Shown piece after piece: positions 34,565-42,175 of a stretch of DNA of 64,000 nucleotides. Origin of the DNA: Candidatus Krumholzibacteriota bacterium. Lineage in GTDB: Bacteria > Krumholzibacteriota > Krumholzibacteriia > LZORAL124-64-63. The translations under genes and the position numbers were made by a program. Location of the stretch: contig JAKLEB010000001.1 in NCBI GenBank assembly GCA_022711765.1, positions 437,186-501,185 on the forward strand, read 5' to 3'. The notes beneath the pieces are model-generated. The model was not told the DNA's origin. It did no database searches and saw only the letters and a program-made list of their open reading frames with translations. Each line of letters starts with the position of its first letter. The first letter of the stretch is position 1.

Positions 34565-36652
34565 CTACTCGCTCTTGTTACGGCTGGCGCGGTACTCGTC
34601 GACCAAGCGCTTCTGGACGTCGCCCGGCACCTCCGCGTAGTGCGAGAAGGTCATCGAGAACGTGCCGGTGCCCTGGGTCATGGCCCGCAGGGCGATGGCA
34701 TAGTGGTAGAGCTCGTCTTCCGGCACCTGCGCCGACACGGTCTGGAACGGGCCGTCCGATTCGCTGCCCTGGATGGAGCCGCGCCGGGTGGAGATGTCGC
34801 CCATGACGTCGCCCATGTAGTCCTTGGGCACCACGATGCGCACGTCCATGATCGGCTCGAGGATCACCGGCCGCAACTGGGCGGAATCCTCCTCCACCGC
34901 CCGCTGCAGCGCGATCCGCGCCGCCGTCTTGAACGCCGCCTCGCTCGAGTCCACGTTGTGGTAGCTGCCGAAGTAGAGCGCGACCTTCACGTCGACCATC
35001 TCGTAACCGGCGAGCAGGCCGTCCGCCAGCGTCTCGCGACAGCCCTTCTCGACGGCCGGGATGAACTTGTTCGGCACCACGCCGCCGACGATCTCGTCGA
35101 GGAACTCGAAGCCGGCGCCGCGCTCGTTGGGCTCGATGCGCAGGTACACGTCGCCGAACTGGCCCCGCCCGCCCGACTGTTTCTTGTGCCTGCCCTGCTT
35201 CTCGGTCTTGCCCTTGACCGTCTCCTTGAAGGCGACCCGCGGCCGCGTGCGCGCGACGTCGACGCCCTGACTCTTCTTGAGCTTCTCGAGGATGAACGCC
35301 GTGTGGATGTCGCCCTGGGTCACGAGCAGGGACTGGGACAGCTGCGACTGGTGGCGCAGCTCGAAGGTGGGGTCCTCGTCGTGGATCTTGGTGAGTCCGG
35401 CGGCCATCTTGTCCTCGTCGCCGGCGTTGACCGGCTTGATGGCCTCCGCGTTGGTCGGGACCGGGTACGGGATCGGCGGCAGGGTGAACGCGCCTTTCGG
35501 CGTGAGGGTGGTGCCGATGCCGGTCGCCTTGAGCTTGGCCGCGTGCACGATGTCCCCGGCCGGGGCGGACTCGATCTTGTCCTTGTGCTTGCCCATCGCG
35601 ACCGACATCTGGCCGAGGCGTTCGCTGGCGCCGCCGGCCGTCGTCAGGTTCTCGCCGCTGCGGACCTCGCCGCTGAAGATCCGCACCCACACGACGTCGC
35701 CGCCCTGGGCCTCGTACTGCTTCTTGAAGGCGTAGAGCAGTGGAGGGCCGTCGGGGCGGCACGGGTGGGTCGCCGGCTCCCCGTGGTTCGTCTCCGCGCC
35801 CTTGATCTCCGCCCGGGACGCCGGGCTCGGCAGGAGCGCGACCGCCGCCTCGAGCAGCGCCAGGACGCCGATCTCGGTGTCGGCAGCCGACGCCAGCACC
35901 GGATAGATGGAGCCGGCGGCGATCCCGGCCTTGAGGCCCTGCACCAGCTCCTCGTCCGTGAGGGTCATCTCCTCGAGGTACTTCTCCATCAACGCGTCGA
36001 CCGCCTCGGCCGCGGGATCCATGAGCGCTTCCCGGGCCGCCGTCGCGTCGTCGAGCAGCTCGGCCGGGATCGCGACCTTGGCGACCTTGTCGCCGTCCTG
36101 CACGTAGGCCTTCATCGAGATCAGGTCGATGACGCCCCGGAATCCGTCCTTCTTGCCGATCGGCAGCTGCAGGGGCACCGCGTTGACGCCGACGCGTTCG
36201 CGAACGGTCGCGAGGGCGCCGTCCCAGTCGGCGTGTTCCTTGTTCATCCGGTTGATGATGATGAAGGACGGGATCTCCCGCGCGCGCAGCAGGCGCCAGA
36301 GGCTGTCGGAGGCGACCTCGTAACCGCCGTCCGCCTTGACCACGAAGAGGGCTCCCTCGATGACGTCGAGGCAGGCGTAGACGTCGCCGCGGAAATCCGC
36401 CACGCCCGGGGTATCGATCAGGTTGATCTTGCAGCCGCCCGCCTCCAGCCAGGCCAGGGATGCGCTGATGGTCTGCTTCTTGTCGATCTCTTCCTCGAGA
36501 TAGTCGAAGATCGAACTCCCGTCGTCGACGTTGCCCCGGCGACCGACCTTCCCGGTGGCATGCAGCATGGCGTCGGCCAGCGCCGTCTTGCCGACCCCGT
36601 GCGGCGCGATGAGGGCGAGATTGCGGATCTTCTCCATGGGATAGTTCTTCAA
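34565..36652 (-). CDS. EF-G-like GTPase, EF-G2/FusA2 type
   Basis: The 695-residue protein has the five-domain EF-G layout. The P-loop is APHGVGKT (16-23). The G3 motif at 80-87 reads DTPGVADF, with Val84 replacing the catalytic His of DTPGHVDF, and G4 reads NRMN instead of NKxD. Domain IV carries GGRGQFGDVYLRIEP. Relatives such as mycobacterial EF-G2 bind GTP but lack ribosome-stimulated hydrolysis. TTG 36652 is chosen for GGGAGG six bases upstream. The consensus promoter at 36765-36793 predicts strong expression. A function in ordinary translocation is doubtful. Confidence 0.9.
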   Translation of the reverse strand: MKNYPMEKIRNLALIAPHGVGKTALADAMLHATGKVGRRGNVDDGSSIFDYLEEEIDKKQTISASLAWLEAGGCKINLIDTPGVADFRGDVYACLDVIEGALFVVKADGGYEVASDSLWRLLRAREIPSFIIINRMNKEHADWDGALATVRERVGVNAVPLQLPIGKKDGFRGVIDLISMKAYVQDGDKVAKVAIPAELLDDATAAREALMDPAAEAVDALMEKYLEEMTLTDEELVQGLKAGIAAGSIYPVLASAADTEIGVLALLEAAVALLPSPASRAEIKGAETNHGEPATHPCRPDGPPLLYAFKKQYEAQGGDVVWVRIFSGEVRSGENLTTAGGASERLGQMSVAMGKHKDKIESAPAGDIVHAAKLKATGIGTTLTPKGAFTLPPIPYPVPTNAEAIKPVNAGDEDKMAAGLTKIHDEDPTFELRHQSQLSQSLLVTQGDIHTAFILEKLKKSQGVDVARTRPRVAFKETVKGKTEKQGRHKKQSGGRGQFGDVYLRIEPNERGAGFEFLDEIVGGVVPNKFIPAVEKGCRETLADGLLAGYEMVDVKVALYFGSYHNVDSSEAAFKTAARIALQRAVEEDSAQLRPVILEPIMDVRIVVPKDYMGDVMGDISTRRGSIQGSESDGPFQTVSAQVPEDELYHYAIALRAMTQGTGTFSMTFSHYAEVPGDVQKRLVDEYRASRNKSE

Positions 36653-36764
36653 GGCTCGTCCTCCCTGGTCGGTCGGTGGGAACGGGTCGACGTGTCGCGT
36701 GGCGCCGATCAGGGGTCGAAAAACCCTCACCAGCGGTGTCCTGATCTGGGTAAAGCGAAGAGCA

Positions 36765-36793
36765 ATATTAGTCTTCGGCACTAGGCGTGTCAA
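36765..36793 (-). promoter_or_regulatory. promoter of the EF-G2-yebC operon
   Basis: The minus strand has a perfect -35 TTGACA (36793-36788), a 17-bp spacer and TAATAT (36770-36765), leaving a ~105-nt leader. Confidence 0.75.
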
Positions 36794-36825
36794 CACGGCC
36801 GGACGCGGCCGCGGACGTCTCGCCC

Positions 36826-36854
36826 TTGTCCCGGCGACGGCCGTTTCCTACATT
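36826..36854 (+). promoter_or_regulatory. candidate promoter of the outer-membrane protein gene
   Basis: The plus strand has TTGTCC (36826-36831), a 17-bp spacer and TACATT (36849-36854), about 160 nt upstream of the ATG. Each hexamer matches 4 of 6. Nothing else is seen in the 36855-37022 leader. Confidence 0.35.
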
Positions 36855-37022
36855 CAGGGCAAGGAATTAGCGCGGCAAATCCGGCTGGACACCCTGCGGG
36901 GCGCGCATTACCGTTAGCTGTCGCGAGACCTCGGGCGAGACGGCATGGCCCGCGCCGGGCTCCCGCGTCACCGCGTGGCCGTCGGATCGTCCGGTCCTCA
37001 CCCTCGCGTCGAGGTGCGCTGC

Positions 37023-37916
37023 ATGAAATCGAGGCTCCTTCCCGCCATGATGTGCGCCGTCGCGATGGTCCTCGCGACGAGCCTCGCCCAGGCTCAGGTG
37101 GCCGAACCGGCGGACCAGCCGGAACCGGCCGCGGCGCCCGCGGCGACCGACCCGCTCGAGGTCGACGCGGAGCCGGAACCGGAGCTCGGCTGGGACGACT
37201 ACTCGATCAAGGCGTACACGGTCCAGATCTTCGGCGGCTCGTTCAAGGGCGCCCGGTATCTGGAGCTGCCGGTCAAGCCGGACCGCACCCAGGTCGAGCT
37301 GGGCAGCGATCGCGTCATGAGTTTCGACGGGACCTGGTGGGAGCCGGACGAGCTCGACTACAACATCTACGACGCCCCGATCAAGACGATCGAGGACGGC
37401 TTCACGGTCGGCATGAGGCTCGGCTGCTACCTGGCCGAGCAGTTCCACATGGACCTGTCCGTCTCGTACTCCTCGTCCGAAGCGGTCCTGACGATGATGA
37501 ACCTCCAGGACCCGGAAAACCCGTTCCGCGAGGAGATCGACCGCGACTCCAGCGTGCAGATCTTCCGCGGCGGCCTCTCGATGATGTACGACTTCACCCG
37601 GTTCCAGGCGTTCGGCATCCACCCCTCCCTCGGCTTCGGCTTCGGTGGCGTGATCAACCGCTTCAGCAATCTCGAGGACGTGAGCGGCCTGTACCTGGTC
37701 GGCACGGCCTCCCTGCAGCGGCGCCTCTTCGGGACGGCATCGGCGTTTCTCGAGTACGACCTCACCGCCTTCTCGATGAGCCGCGACGAGCTCCACTACA
37801 CCAAGAGCGTGACCTACTCGGACATCGTGGTCGGCGTCTCGTTCTTCCTCGACACCGTGCCCGCCGAGGTCCGCGCCCTCCATGAATCCGAACGCGCCGA
37901 ATCCCGGCGCCGTTAG
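37023..37916 (+). CDS. putative outer-membrane beta-barrel protein
   Basis: The 297-residue precursor has a signal peptide cleaved after AQA (residue 24), then a Pro/Ala/Glu-rich linker and a region of alternating hydrophobic strands ending SDIVVGVSFFLDT, which suggests an 8-10 strand barrel. I do not recognise the family. ATG 37023 has GAGG eight bases upstream; an upstream in-frame start would bury the signal peptide. It is monocistronic, divergent from the EF-G2 operon, and followed by two terminator hairpins. Confidence 0.7.
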   Translation: MKSRLLPAMMCAVAMVLATSLAQAQVAEPADQPEPAAAPAATDPLEVDAEPEPELGWDDYSIKAYTVQIFGGSFKGARYLELPVKPDRTQVELGSDRVMSFDGTWWEPDELDYNIYDAPIKTIEDGFTVGMRLGCYLAEQFHMDLSVSYSSSEAVLTMMNLQDPENPFREEIDRDSSVQIFRGGLSMMYDFTRFQAFGIHPSLGFGFGGVINRFSNLEDVSGLYLVGTASLQRRLFGTASAFLEYDLTAFSMSRDELHYTKSVTYSDIVVGVSFFLDTVPAEVRALHESERAESRRR

Positions 37917-37953
37917 ATCGACCGCACCGCGGCGCATCCGCCGCGCCAGGACG

Positions 37954-37987
37954 AAGAGCCGCCCGGACCCGAGTCCGGGCGGCTCTT
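37954..37987. terminator. terminator hairpin 1 (perfect 15-bp stem)
   Basis: AAGAGCCGCCCGGAC (37954-37968) pairs perfectly with 37973-37987 around loop CCGA. It lies 37 nt after the outer-membrane protein gene and would work in either direction. Confidence 0.7.
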
Positions 37988-38004
37988 GACGCCGGGCACG
38001 AACG

Positions 38005-38040
38005 AGCCGCCCGGACCTGAATCCGGGCGGCTTCCTTTCG
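38005..38040 (+). terminator. terminator hairpin 2, near-copy of hairpin 1
   Basis: An 11-bp stem (38005-38015 with 38022-38032) with loop CCTGAA is followed by TCCTTTCG. The stem sequence is nearly the same as that of hairpin 1, and the pair separates convergent genes. Confidence 0.65.
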
Positions 38041-38087
38041 CTCAGGAACCGGGCCCTCGCGAGGGTCCGATCCCCCGGCGAGTGCGG

Positions 38088-38291
38088 CTACATCTTCTTG
38101 GCCGTCTTCTTGACCGGCTTGCGGGCCGTCTTCTTCTTGGCCTTCTTGGCCACCTTCTTCTTGGCCTTCTTGGCTACCTTCTTCTTGGCCTTCTTGGCGA
38201 CCTTCTTCTTGGCCTTCTTGGCAACCTTCTTCTTGGCCTTCTTGGCGACCTTCTTGCCGGCAGCCGCCGCGTACAACGTTCTCTCCTCCAT
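38088..38291 (-). CDS. lysine-rich histone H1-like repeat protein
   Basis: The 67-residue, extremely basic protein has MEERTLYAAAAGK, then five tandem VAKKAKKK octapeptides and TARKPVKKTAKKM. Such Ala/Lys tails resemble bacterial histone H1-like and AlgP-type proteins that bind nucleic acid and compact DNA. ATG 38291 is preferred because GAGG lies seven bases upstream; a longer frame to 38429 would read through the promoter. No globular domain is present. It is monocistronic and convergent with the barrel protein. Confidence 0.8.
   Translation of the reverse strand: MEERTLYAAAAGKKVAKKAKKKVAKKAKKKVAKKAKKKVAKKAKKKVAKKAKKKTARKPVKKTAKKM
38152..38247 (-). repeat. 24-bp tandem repeat (4 full units plus flanking partials)
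   Basis: Four 24-bp units start at 38152, 38176, 38200 and 38224 and are identical except for the last base of each. A degenerate unit lies at 38128-38151 and a partial one begins at 38248. Each unit encodes VAKKAKKK. The only variable base (38151, 38175, 38199, 38223, 38247) is the third position of the Val codon. Confidence 0.95.
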
Positions 38292-38399
38292 CCTTGGACC
38301 TCGCTTGTCTGGTTGATCCTCACACCGCTCGCGTCCTGCACCCTTGGCCGCGGCGGAACCTCCGTGCTTGCAGCAGCGAAGACTACTGGAAGCAAGTGC

Positions 38400-38429
38400 A
38401 TTATTTGGAGCCATCGAAAAAACTGTCAA
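38400..38429 (-). promoter_or_regulatory. promoter of the lysine-rich repeat gene
   Basis: The minus strand has a perfect TTGACA (38429-38424), an 18-bp spacer and AATAAT (38405-38400). A ten-base T run (A's at 38447-38456 on the plus strand) just upstream could act as an UP element. Confidence 0.65.
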
Positions 38430-38456
38430 GGTCCATTCTGCGATTTAAAAAAAAAA

Positions 38457-38682
38457 GTTTCGTCGTCCCCGGAGCGTCCTCGCGCTCACGATCGGCTTCA
38501 GCGAGTCGGTGTCCTTCGGCGCGCGCGCTCAACGCGAGCCGGCGACGAGTGGCGCGACGGCAACGCCCGAGTGTCGCGACGCGATGCGTCGCGACGACGC
38601 AGCGCACGGGCGGCGCGTCGCGTGATCGCCTCGCGGCATCGCGGCGACGCGGCGATCGCGCGCATGGTCGACCGGAACACGA
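38457..38682. other. non-coding GC-rich spacer with a perfect inverted repeat
   Basis: I see no gene here. The stretch is dense in GCGACG words. It contains a perfect 10-bp inverted repeat GTCGCGACGC (38573-38582 with 38586-38595) around a 3-nt centre. It separates the tRNA terminator from the repeat-gene promoter. A small RNA or a protein-binding palindrome cannot be excluded. Confidence 0.5.
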
Positions 38683-38702
38683 AGGACCCCTGACGGGGTC
38701 CT
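38683..38702 (-). terminator. terminator hairpin after tRNA-Leu
   Basis: An 8-bp stem AGGACCCC (38683-38690) pairs with 38695-38702 around loop TGAC, 18 nt past the tRNA 3' end. It is followed on the minus strand by a weak T-containing tail. Confidence 0.65.
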
Positions 38703-38720
38703 CACGGTCGCGTTCGCTGC

Positions 38721-38806
38721 TGGTGCCCGGGGCGGGATTCGAACCCGCACGGCTTGTGGCCACTACCCCCTCAAGATAGCGTGTCTACCAATTTCACCAC
38801 CCGGGC
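38721..38806 (-). tRNA. tRNA-Leu (anticodon GAG)
   Basis: The 86-nt tRNA has a perfect 7-bp acceptor stem (GCCCGGG with CCCGGGC), discriminator A and encoded CCA. The anticodon stem CTATC/GGTAG contains one T-G pair and the loop TTGAGGG gives anticodon GAG. A long class II variable arm and the GGTTCGAATCC T-arm are present. It starts 18 nt after secG and is probably cotranscribed with it. E. coli has the same secG-tRNA-Leu(GAG) pairing. Confidence 0.96.
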
Positions 38807-38824
38807 ACGGGAACACGTTCGCGC

Positions 38825-39220
38825 CTACTGCCCTTCGTCCTGCGGCTCGCCGGCGGCCGGCTGCTGGCCCGACGGCTGGGCGGGCGACGCCCCGCTGTCC
38901 TGGATCGGCGGCGCGGGCGAGTCCGCGTTCAGGTCGCCGGACTGCTGGGCGTTCTCGAGCACGCTGGTCGATCGTCCCGGCTGCGAGCCCGACATCATGA
39001 ACAGGGCGAGCGAGGTGACCATGAAGCCGATGCCGCACCAGATCGTGACCTTGTGCAGCAGGGTCGTCATGCCGCGCGAGCCGAGGATCTGCTGGGGCGC
39101 CCCGCCGGTTCCGCCGAAGGCTCCCGCCAGCCCCCCGCCCTTGGAGGACTGCAGCAGGACCGCGACGCACAGCACGACGCTGACCAGCACGTGGAGGATG
39201 ACGAACAGAACGTAGATCAT
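38825..39220 (-). CDS. secG: preprotein translocase subunit SecG
   Basis: The protein is the small accessory subunit of the SecYEG channel. It has 131 residues: a first transmembrane helix, the conserved QSSKGGGLAGAFGG loop, a second helix (IWCGIGFMVTSLALFMM) and a Pro/Gln/Ser-rich C-terminal tail longer than usual. ATG 39220 has GGGAG eight bases upstream. It is followed by tRNA-Leu and has its own promoter after pgk. Confidence 0.93.
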   Translation of the reverse strand: MIYVLFVILHVLVSVVLCVAVLLQSSKGGGLAGAFGGTGGAPQQILGSRGMTTLLHKVTIWCGIGFMVTSLALFMMSGSQPGRSTSVLENAQQSGDLNADSPAPPIQDSGASPAQPSGQQPAAGEPQDEGQ

Positions 39221-39291
39221 GCCGAAGACTCCCGCGGTCCAGCCGCCACCGACGCAACCCCGCCCACGCCCTGGTGGTCGAGGGGCGGGTA

Positions 39292-39320
39292 AGTTAATAC
39301 GCGACAACCGCGCCTGTCAA
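39292..39320 (-). promoter_or_regulatory. candidate secG promoter
   Basis: The minus strand has a perfect TTGACA (39320-39315). The -10 is either TTAACT at 17 bp (39297-39292) or TATTAA at 15 bp. Confidence 0.5.
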
Positions 39321-39345
39321 CCGACCTCGGCGGGGGCGGGTCCGC

Positions 39346-40542
39346 TCAGGCGTCGCTGAGCGCCGTCACGCCCGGCAGCTCGAGCCCGCCCATGAACTCG
39401 AGCGACGCGCCGCCGCCGGTCGAGACGTGGCTGATGCGGTCAGCCAGGCCGAGCTGGTTCAGCGCCGCGACACTGTCGCCGCCGCCGACGACGCTGATCG
39501 CGCCCGTGCCCGTCGCCGCCGCCACCGCCTCGCCGATCGCGCGCGTCCCGGCGGCGAAGACCGGGATCTCGAACACGCCGAGCGGTCCATTCCAGAAGAT
39601 CGCCCGCGCGCCGGCCACCGATTCGCGGAACGCGGCCGTCGTGCGCGAGCCGATGTCGAGACCCTGCCAGCCGTCGGGGATGTCCGTGACCAGGACTTCC
39701 TTGTGCCGTCCGGTCGCGCTGAAATCGGTCGACACCACGACGTCGGTGGGCAGCACCAGCTTCGCGCGGCTCGTCTTCGCCTGCTCCAGGATCGCCGCGG
39801 CGACCTCCTGGCTCCCCTCGTCGAGCAGGCTGTCGCCGATCCCGAGGCCCATGACCTTGAAGAACGTGAAGATCATGCCGCCGCCGAGCAGGAGATGGTC
39901 GACCTTGTCGAGGAGGTTGCGGATGACCTCGACCTTGCCCTCGACCTTGGCGCCCCCGAGGATCGCGGTGAACGGTCGCGGCGGGTCCTGCAGCAGGCCG
40001 CCCAGGTAGGTGAGCTCCTGCTCCATCAGGAGCCCGGCGTAGCGGCGTTCGAAGCGAAGCGCGGCGCCGACCGTCGACGCGTGCGCCCGGTGGGCCGACC
40101 CGAAGGCGTCGTTGACGTAGGCGTCGCCGAACCTCGCCAGGGCCGCGGAGAACCCCGCGTCGTTCTTCGTCTCGCCGGCGTTGAAACGGAGGTTCTCGAG
40201 CAGGAGGATCTCGCCGGGCTTCAGACCGGCGAACTTGGCGGTCGCATCCGGGCCGACCGTGTCGGCGGCGAACTTCACCGGGCCGTCCACCAGCTCGGCC
40301 AGGCGGTCGGCGACCGGCCGCAGCGACCATTCCGCCATGATCTCGCCCTTGGGTCGGCCGAGGTGGCTCGTGAGCACGACGCTGCCGCCCCGCTCGAGGA
40401 TGTGGCGAATCGACGGCAGCGCCGCGCGGATGCGGGTGTCGTCGGTGATGACCCGGTTCTGGTCGAGGGGCACGTTGAAATCGACGCGCACGAGGACGCG
40501 CCGGCCGCGCGGGTCCAGGCTCCGTAGGCTCGCCTTCTGCAT
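39346..40542 (-). CDS. pgk: phosphoglycerate kinase
   Basis: The glycolytic enzyme makes ATP from 1,3-bisphosphoglycerate. It has 398 residues with the N-terminal VLVRVDFNVPLD, LTSHLGRPKG, the hinge ILGGAKVEGK and the nucleotide-binding VVGGGDSVAAL, all intact. gap, the frequent partner, is not here; pgk lies between comF and secG. Confidence 0.97.
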   Translation of the reverse strand: MQKASLRSLDPRGRRVLVRVDFNVPLDQNRVITDDTRIRAALPSIRHILERGGSVVLTSHLGRPKGEIMAEWSLRPVADRLAELVDGPVKFAADTVGPDATAKFAGLKPGEILLLENLRFNAGETKNDAGFSAALARFGDAYVNDAFGSAHRAHASTVGAALRFERRYAGLLMEQELTYLGGLLQDPPRPFTAILGGAKVEGKVEVIRNLLDKVDHLLLGGGMIFTFFKVMGLGIGDSLLDEGSQEVAAAILEQAKTSRAKLVLPTDVVVSTDFSATGRHKEVLVTDIPDGWQGLDIGSRTTAAFRESVAGARAIFWNGPLGVFEIPVFAAGTRAIGEAVAAATGTGAISVVGGGDSVAALNQLGLADRISHVSTGGGASLEFMGGLELPGVTALSDA

Positions 40543-40620
40543 GGTTCCTCCCGGGAAGTCAGGCCACTGGTCGTCCAGCCGCGCGGATTCGCCTCCGTCG
40601 CGCCGCCCAGCGGAGGCTAC

Positions 40621-41373
40621 TCAGGCGGGCGGGGAGGTGTCAAGGCCCGGCGCGGCGAGCCGCGTCGCCTGACCGAGCGCGACGTGGCCGGCGACGTCCC
40701 AACCGGTCGCGCGCAGCGCGGACGCGGCGGCCGCCAGGGTGGCGCCCGTGGTCGCGAGATCGTCCAGGACGACCACGCGCCGTCGTTCGTCCTGCGGCGG
40801 CCGCCGCGTCCGGAACGCGCCCGCCACGTTGGCGCGACGCTCCGGGCCCTGCGTCGCCTCGCTCGCCTGCTGGCGGGTGGCGCGCGCACGCACGAGGAGA
40901 TCGACGGCGACCGGCAGCCCGGCGGCGCGCCCGGCGAGGACCGCCAGCTGCCGCGTCTGGTCGAAGCCCCGCTCGCGCCGCCGGGCGCGGTGGAGGGGCA
41001 CCGGAACGACGGTCACCGGACCGCTCGCCGCCCGCGCGGCCAGCAGGGCGGGCACCAGGAGCTCGCCGAGCGGGCGAACGACGCCGCACTGTCCGCGGTA
41101 CTTCCAGGCGCCGACCACCCGGACCAGGACGGCCGTCTCCACGAGGGGCGTCCAGATCGGGTCGCCATCGATCGTCCCTCGCCTGACCGGCTGTCGCCAG
41201 GCCTCGTGGCAGGCCCGGCAGAGGTGCGGCGCGTGCCAGGAGCGCAGGGCCGGCGCGGGCCCGGACAGGCCGGACGCCCACGGCGTGCGATCGCGGGCGC
41301 AGCCGCAGACGAGACAGCGCTCGGGCGCGAGCAGCTCGAGCAGGCAGAGGCAGAGGGACGCCAGCGGATTCAC
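40621..41373 (-). CDS. ComF-family phosphoribosyltransferase-like protein
   Basis: The 250-residue protein has an N-terminal zinc finger (CLVCG at 20-24, later CRACH), a WKYRGQ segment, and a type I PRTase fold with the PRPP loop VVVLDDLATTGAT and VPVPLHRARRRERGFDQ. ComF proteins help DNA transfer into the cytoplasm in competent bacteria; in non-competent species the role is unclear. GTG 41373 is chosen to match the family N-terminus; TTG 41415 would overlap the lgt stop as TTGA, the pattern seen elsewhere here. Confidence 0.88.
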   Translation of the reverse strand: MNPLASLCLCLLELLAPERCLVCGCARDRTPWASGLSGPAPALRSWHAPHLCRACHEAWRQPVRRGTIDGDPIWTPLVETAVLVRVVGAWKYRGQCGVVRPLGELLVPALLAARAASGPVTVVPVPLHRARRRERGFDQTRQLAVLAGRAAGLPVAVDLLVRARATRQQASEATQGPERRANVAGAFRTRRPPQDERRRVVVLDDLATTGATLAAAASALRATGWDVAGHVALGQATRLAAPGLDTSPPA

Positions 41374-41411
41374 GCGCGGCCCGGCCGGCGCGGCCGGCGG
41401 CGGCAAGGACG

Positions 41412-42164
41412 TCAACGACGGCGCGCGGCGCGCGCGATCACGAGCACGCCAACCGCGGCGAAGCCCAGGCTGAACCACTGGTTGTTGCTCCAGCCGAAGA
41501 GCAGGCGCTGCGATGGTTCGTAGTAGCGCACGAAATCGACGAGGAACCGCTGCAAGCCATACAGCAGCAGGAAGCGGCCGAGGGTCTCGCCCAGGCGCGC
41601 GCTGCGGCGCTCCCACCAGAGCAGCAGCCCGAAGATCAGGAAACCGCCGGCCGAACTGTACAGCTGCGCCGGGTGGACGCCGGCCGAGCCGAACAGGTCC
41701 GTGGCCGGCGCGCCGGACGGGAAATGGACGGCCCACGGCAGATCGCACGGCTGGCCGAAGCAGCAGCCGCCGAGGTAGCAACCGATCCGCGTGATGCCGA
41801 TCCCGAGGGCGACGGACGGCAGCATCAGGTCGGCGGCCCGCAGGAACGGCAGGCGGCGGCGGCGACAGAACACCCAGCTGGCCGCGATCGCGAGCACCAG
41901 ACCGCCGTAGAGGGTCAGACCGCCCTCGTTGAACGCGAAGACCCGCCACGGGTGGCCGGCGAATTGCGACAGGTGGGTGACGACGTACGCGGCGCGCACG
42001 CCGATCAGGCTGGACACGAGGATGACGAAGCTCAGGTCGTAGATGGTCTCGACCGCGACGCCGGCCCGCCGGCCGCGCCGCACGGCGAACCAGATCCCCA
42101 CCGCGAAGCTCACCGCGAGGAGGAACCCGAAGCTCTTGACCGGACCGAAGAGGACCGGGTGCAT
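41412..42164 (-). CDS. lgt: prolipoprotein diacylglyceryl transferase
   Basis: The polytopic inner-membrane enzyme attaches diacylglycerol to the lipobox Cys of prolipoproteins. The 250-residue protein has about seven hydrophobic helices, the signature RIGCYLGGCCFGQPCDLPWAV and HPAQLYSS. ATG 42164 has AAGGT upstream. It lies 11 nt after rodA. Its substrates here plausibly include the lipoproteins at 8273 and 51100. Confidence 0.94.
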   Translation of the reverse strand: MHPVLFGPVKSFGFLLAVSFAVGIWFAVRRGRRAGVAVETIYDLSFVILVSSLIGVRAAYVVTHLSQFAGHPWRVFAFNEGGLTLYGGLVLAIAASWVFCRRRRLPFLRAADLMLPSVALGIGITRIGCYLGGCCFGQPCDLPWAVHFPSGAPATDLFGSAGVHPAQLYSSAGGFLIFGLLLWWERRSARLGETLGRFLLLYGLQRFLVDFVRYYEPSQRLLFGWSNNQWFSLGFAAVGVLVIARAARRR

Positions 42165-42175
42165 GGGCGTACCTT

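Noticed and set aside
37052..37885. Second plus-strand frame inside the outer-membrane protein gene
   Set aside because: It lies in the +2 frame of a gene with a signal peptide and barrel pattern, and is Arg/Pro/Gly-rich noise.
38128..38255. 24-bp repeats as a CRISPR-like array
   Set aside because: The units are directly adjacent without spacers and encode a regular Lys-rich peptide.
38447..38456. Ten-A run as a terminator tail
   Set aside because: No GC hairpin precedes it on either strand; it fits better as an UP-like element of the 38400-38429 promoter.
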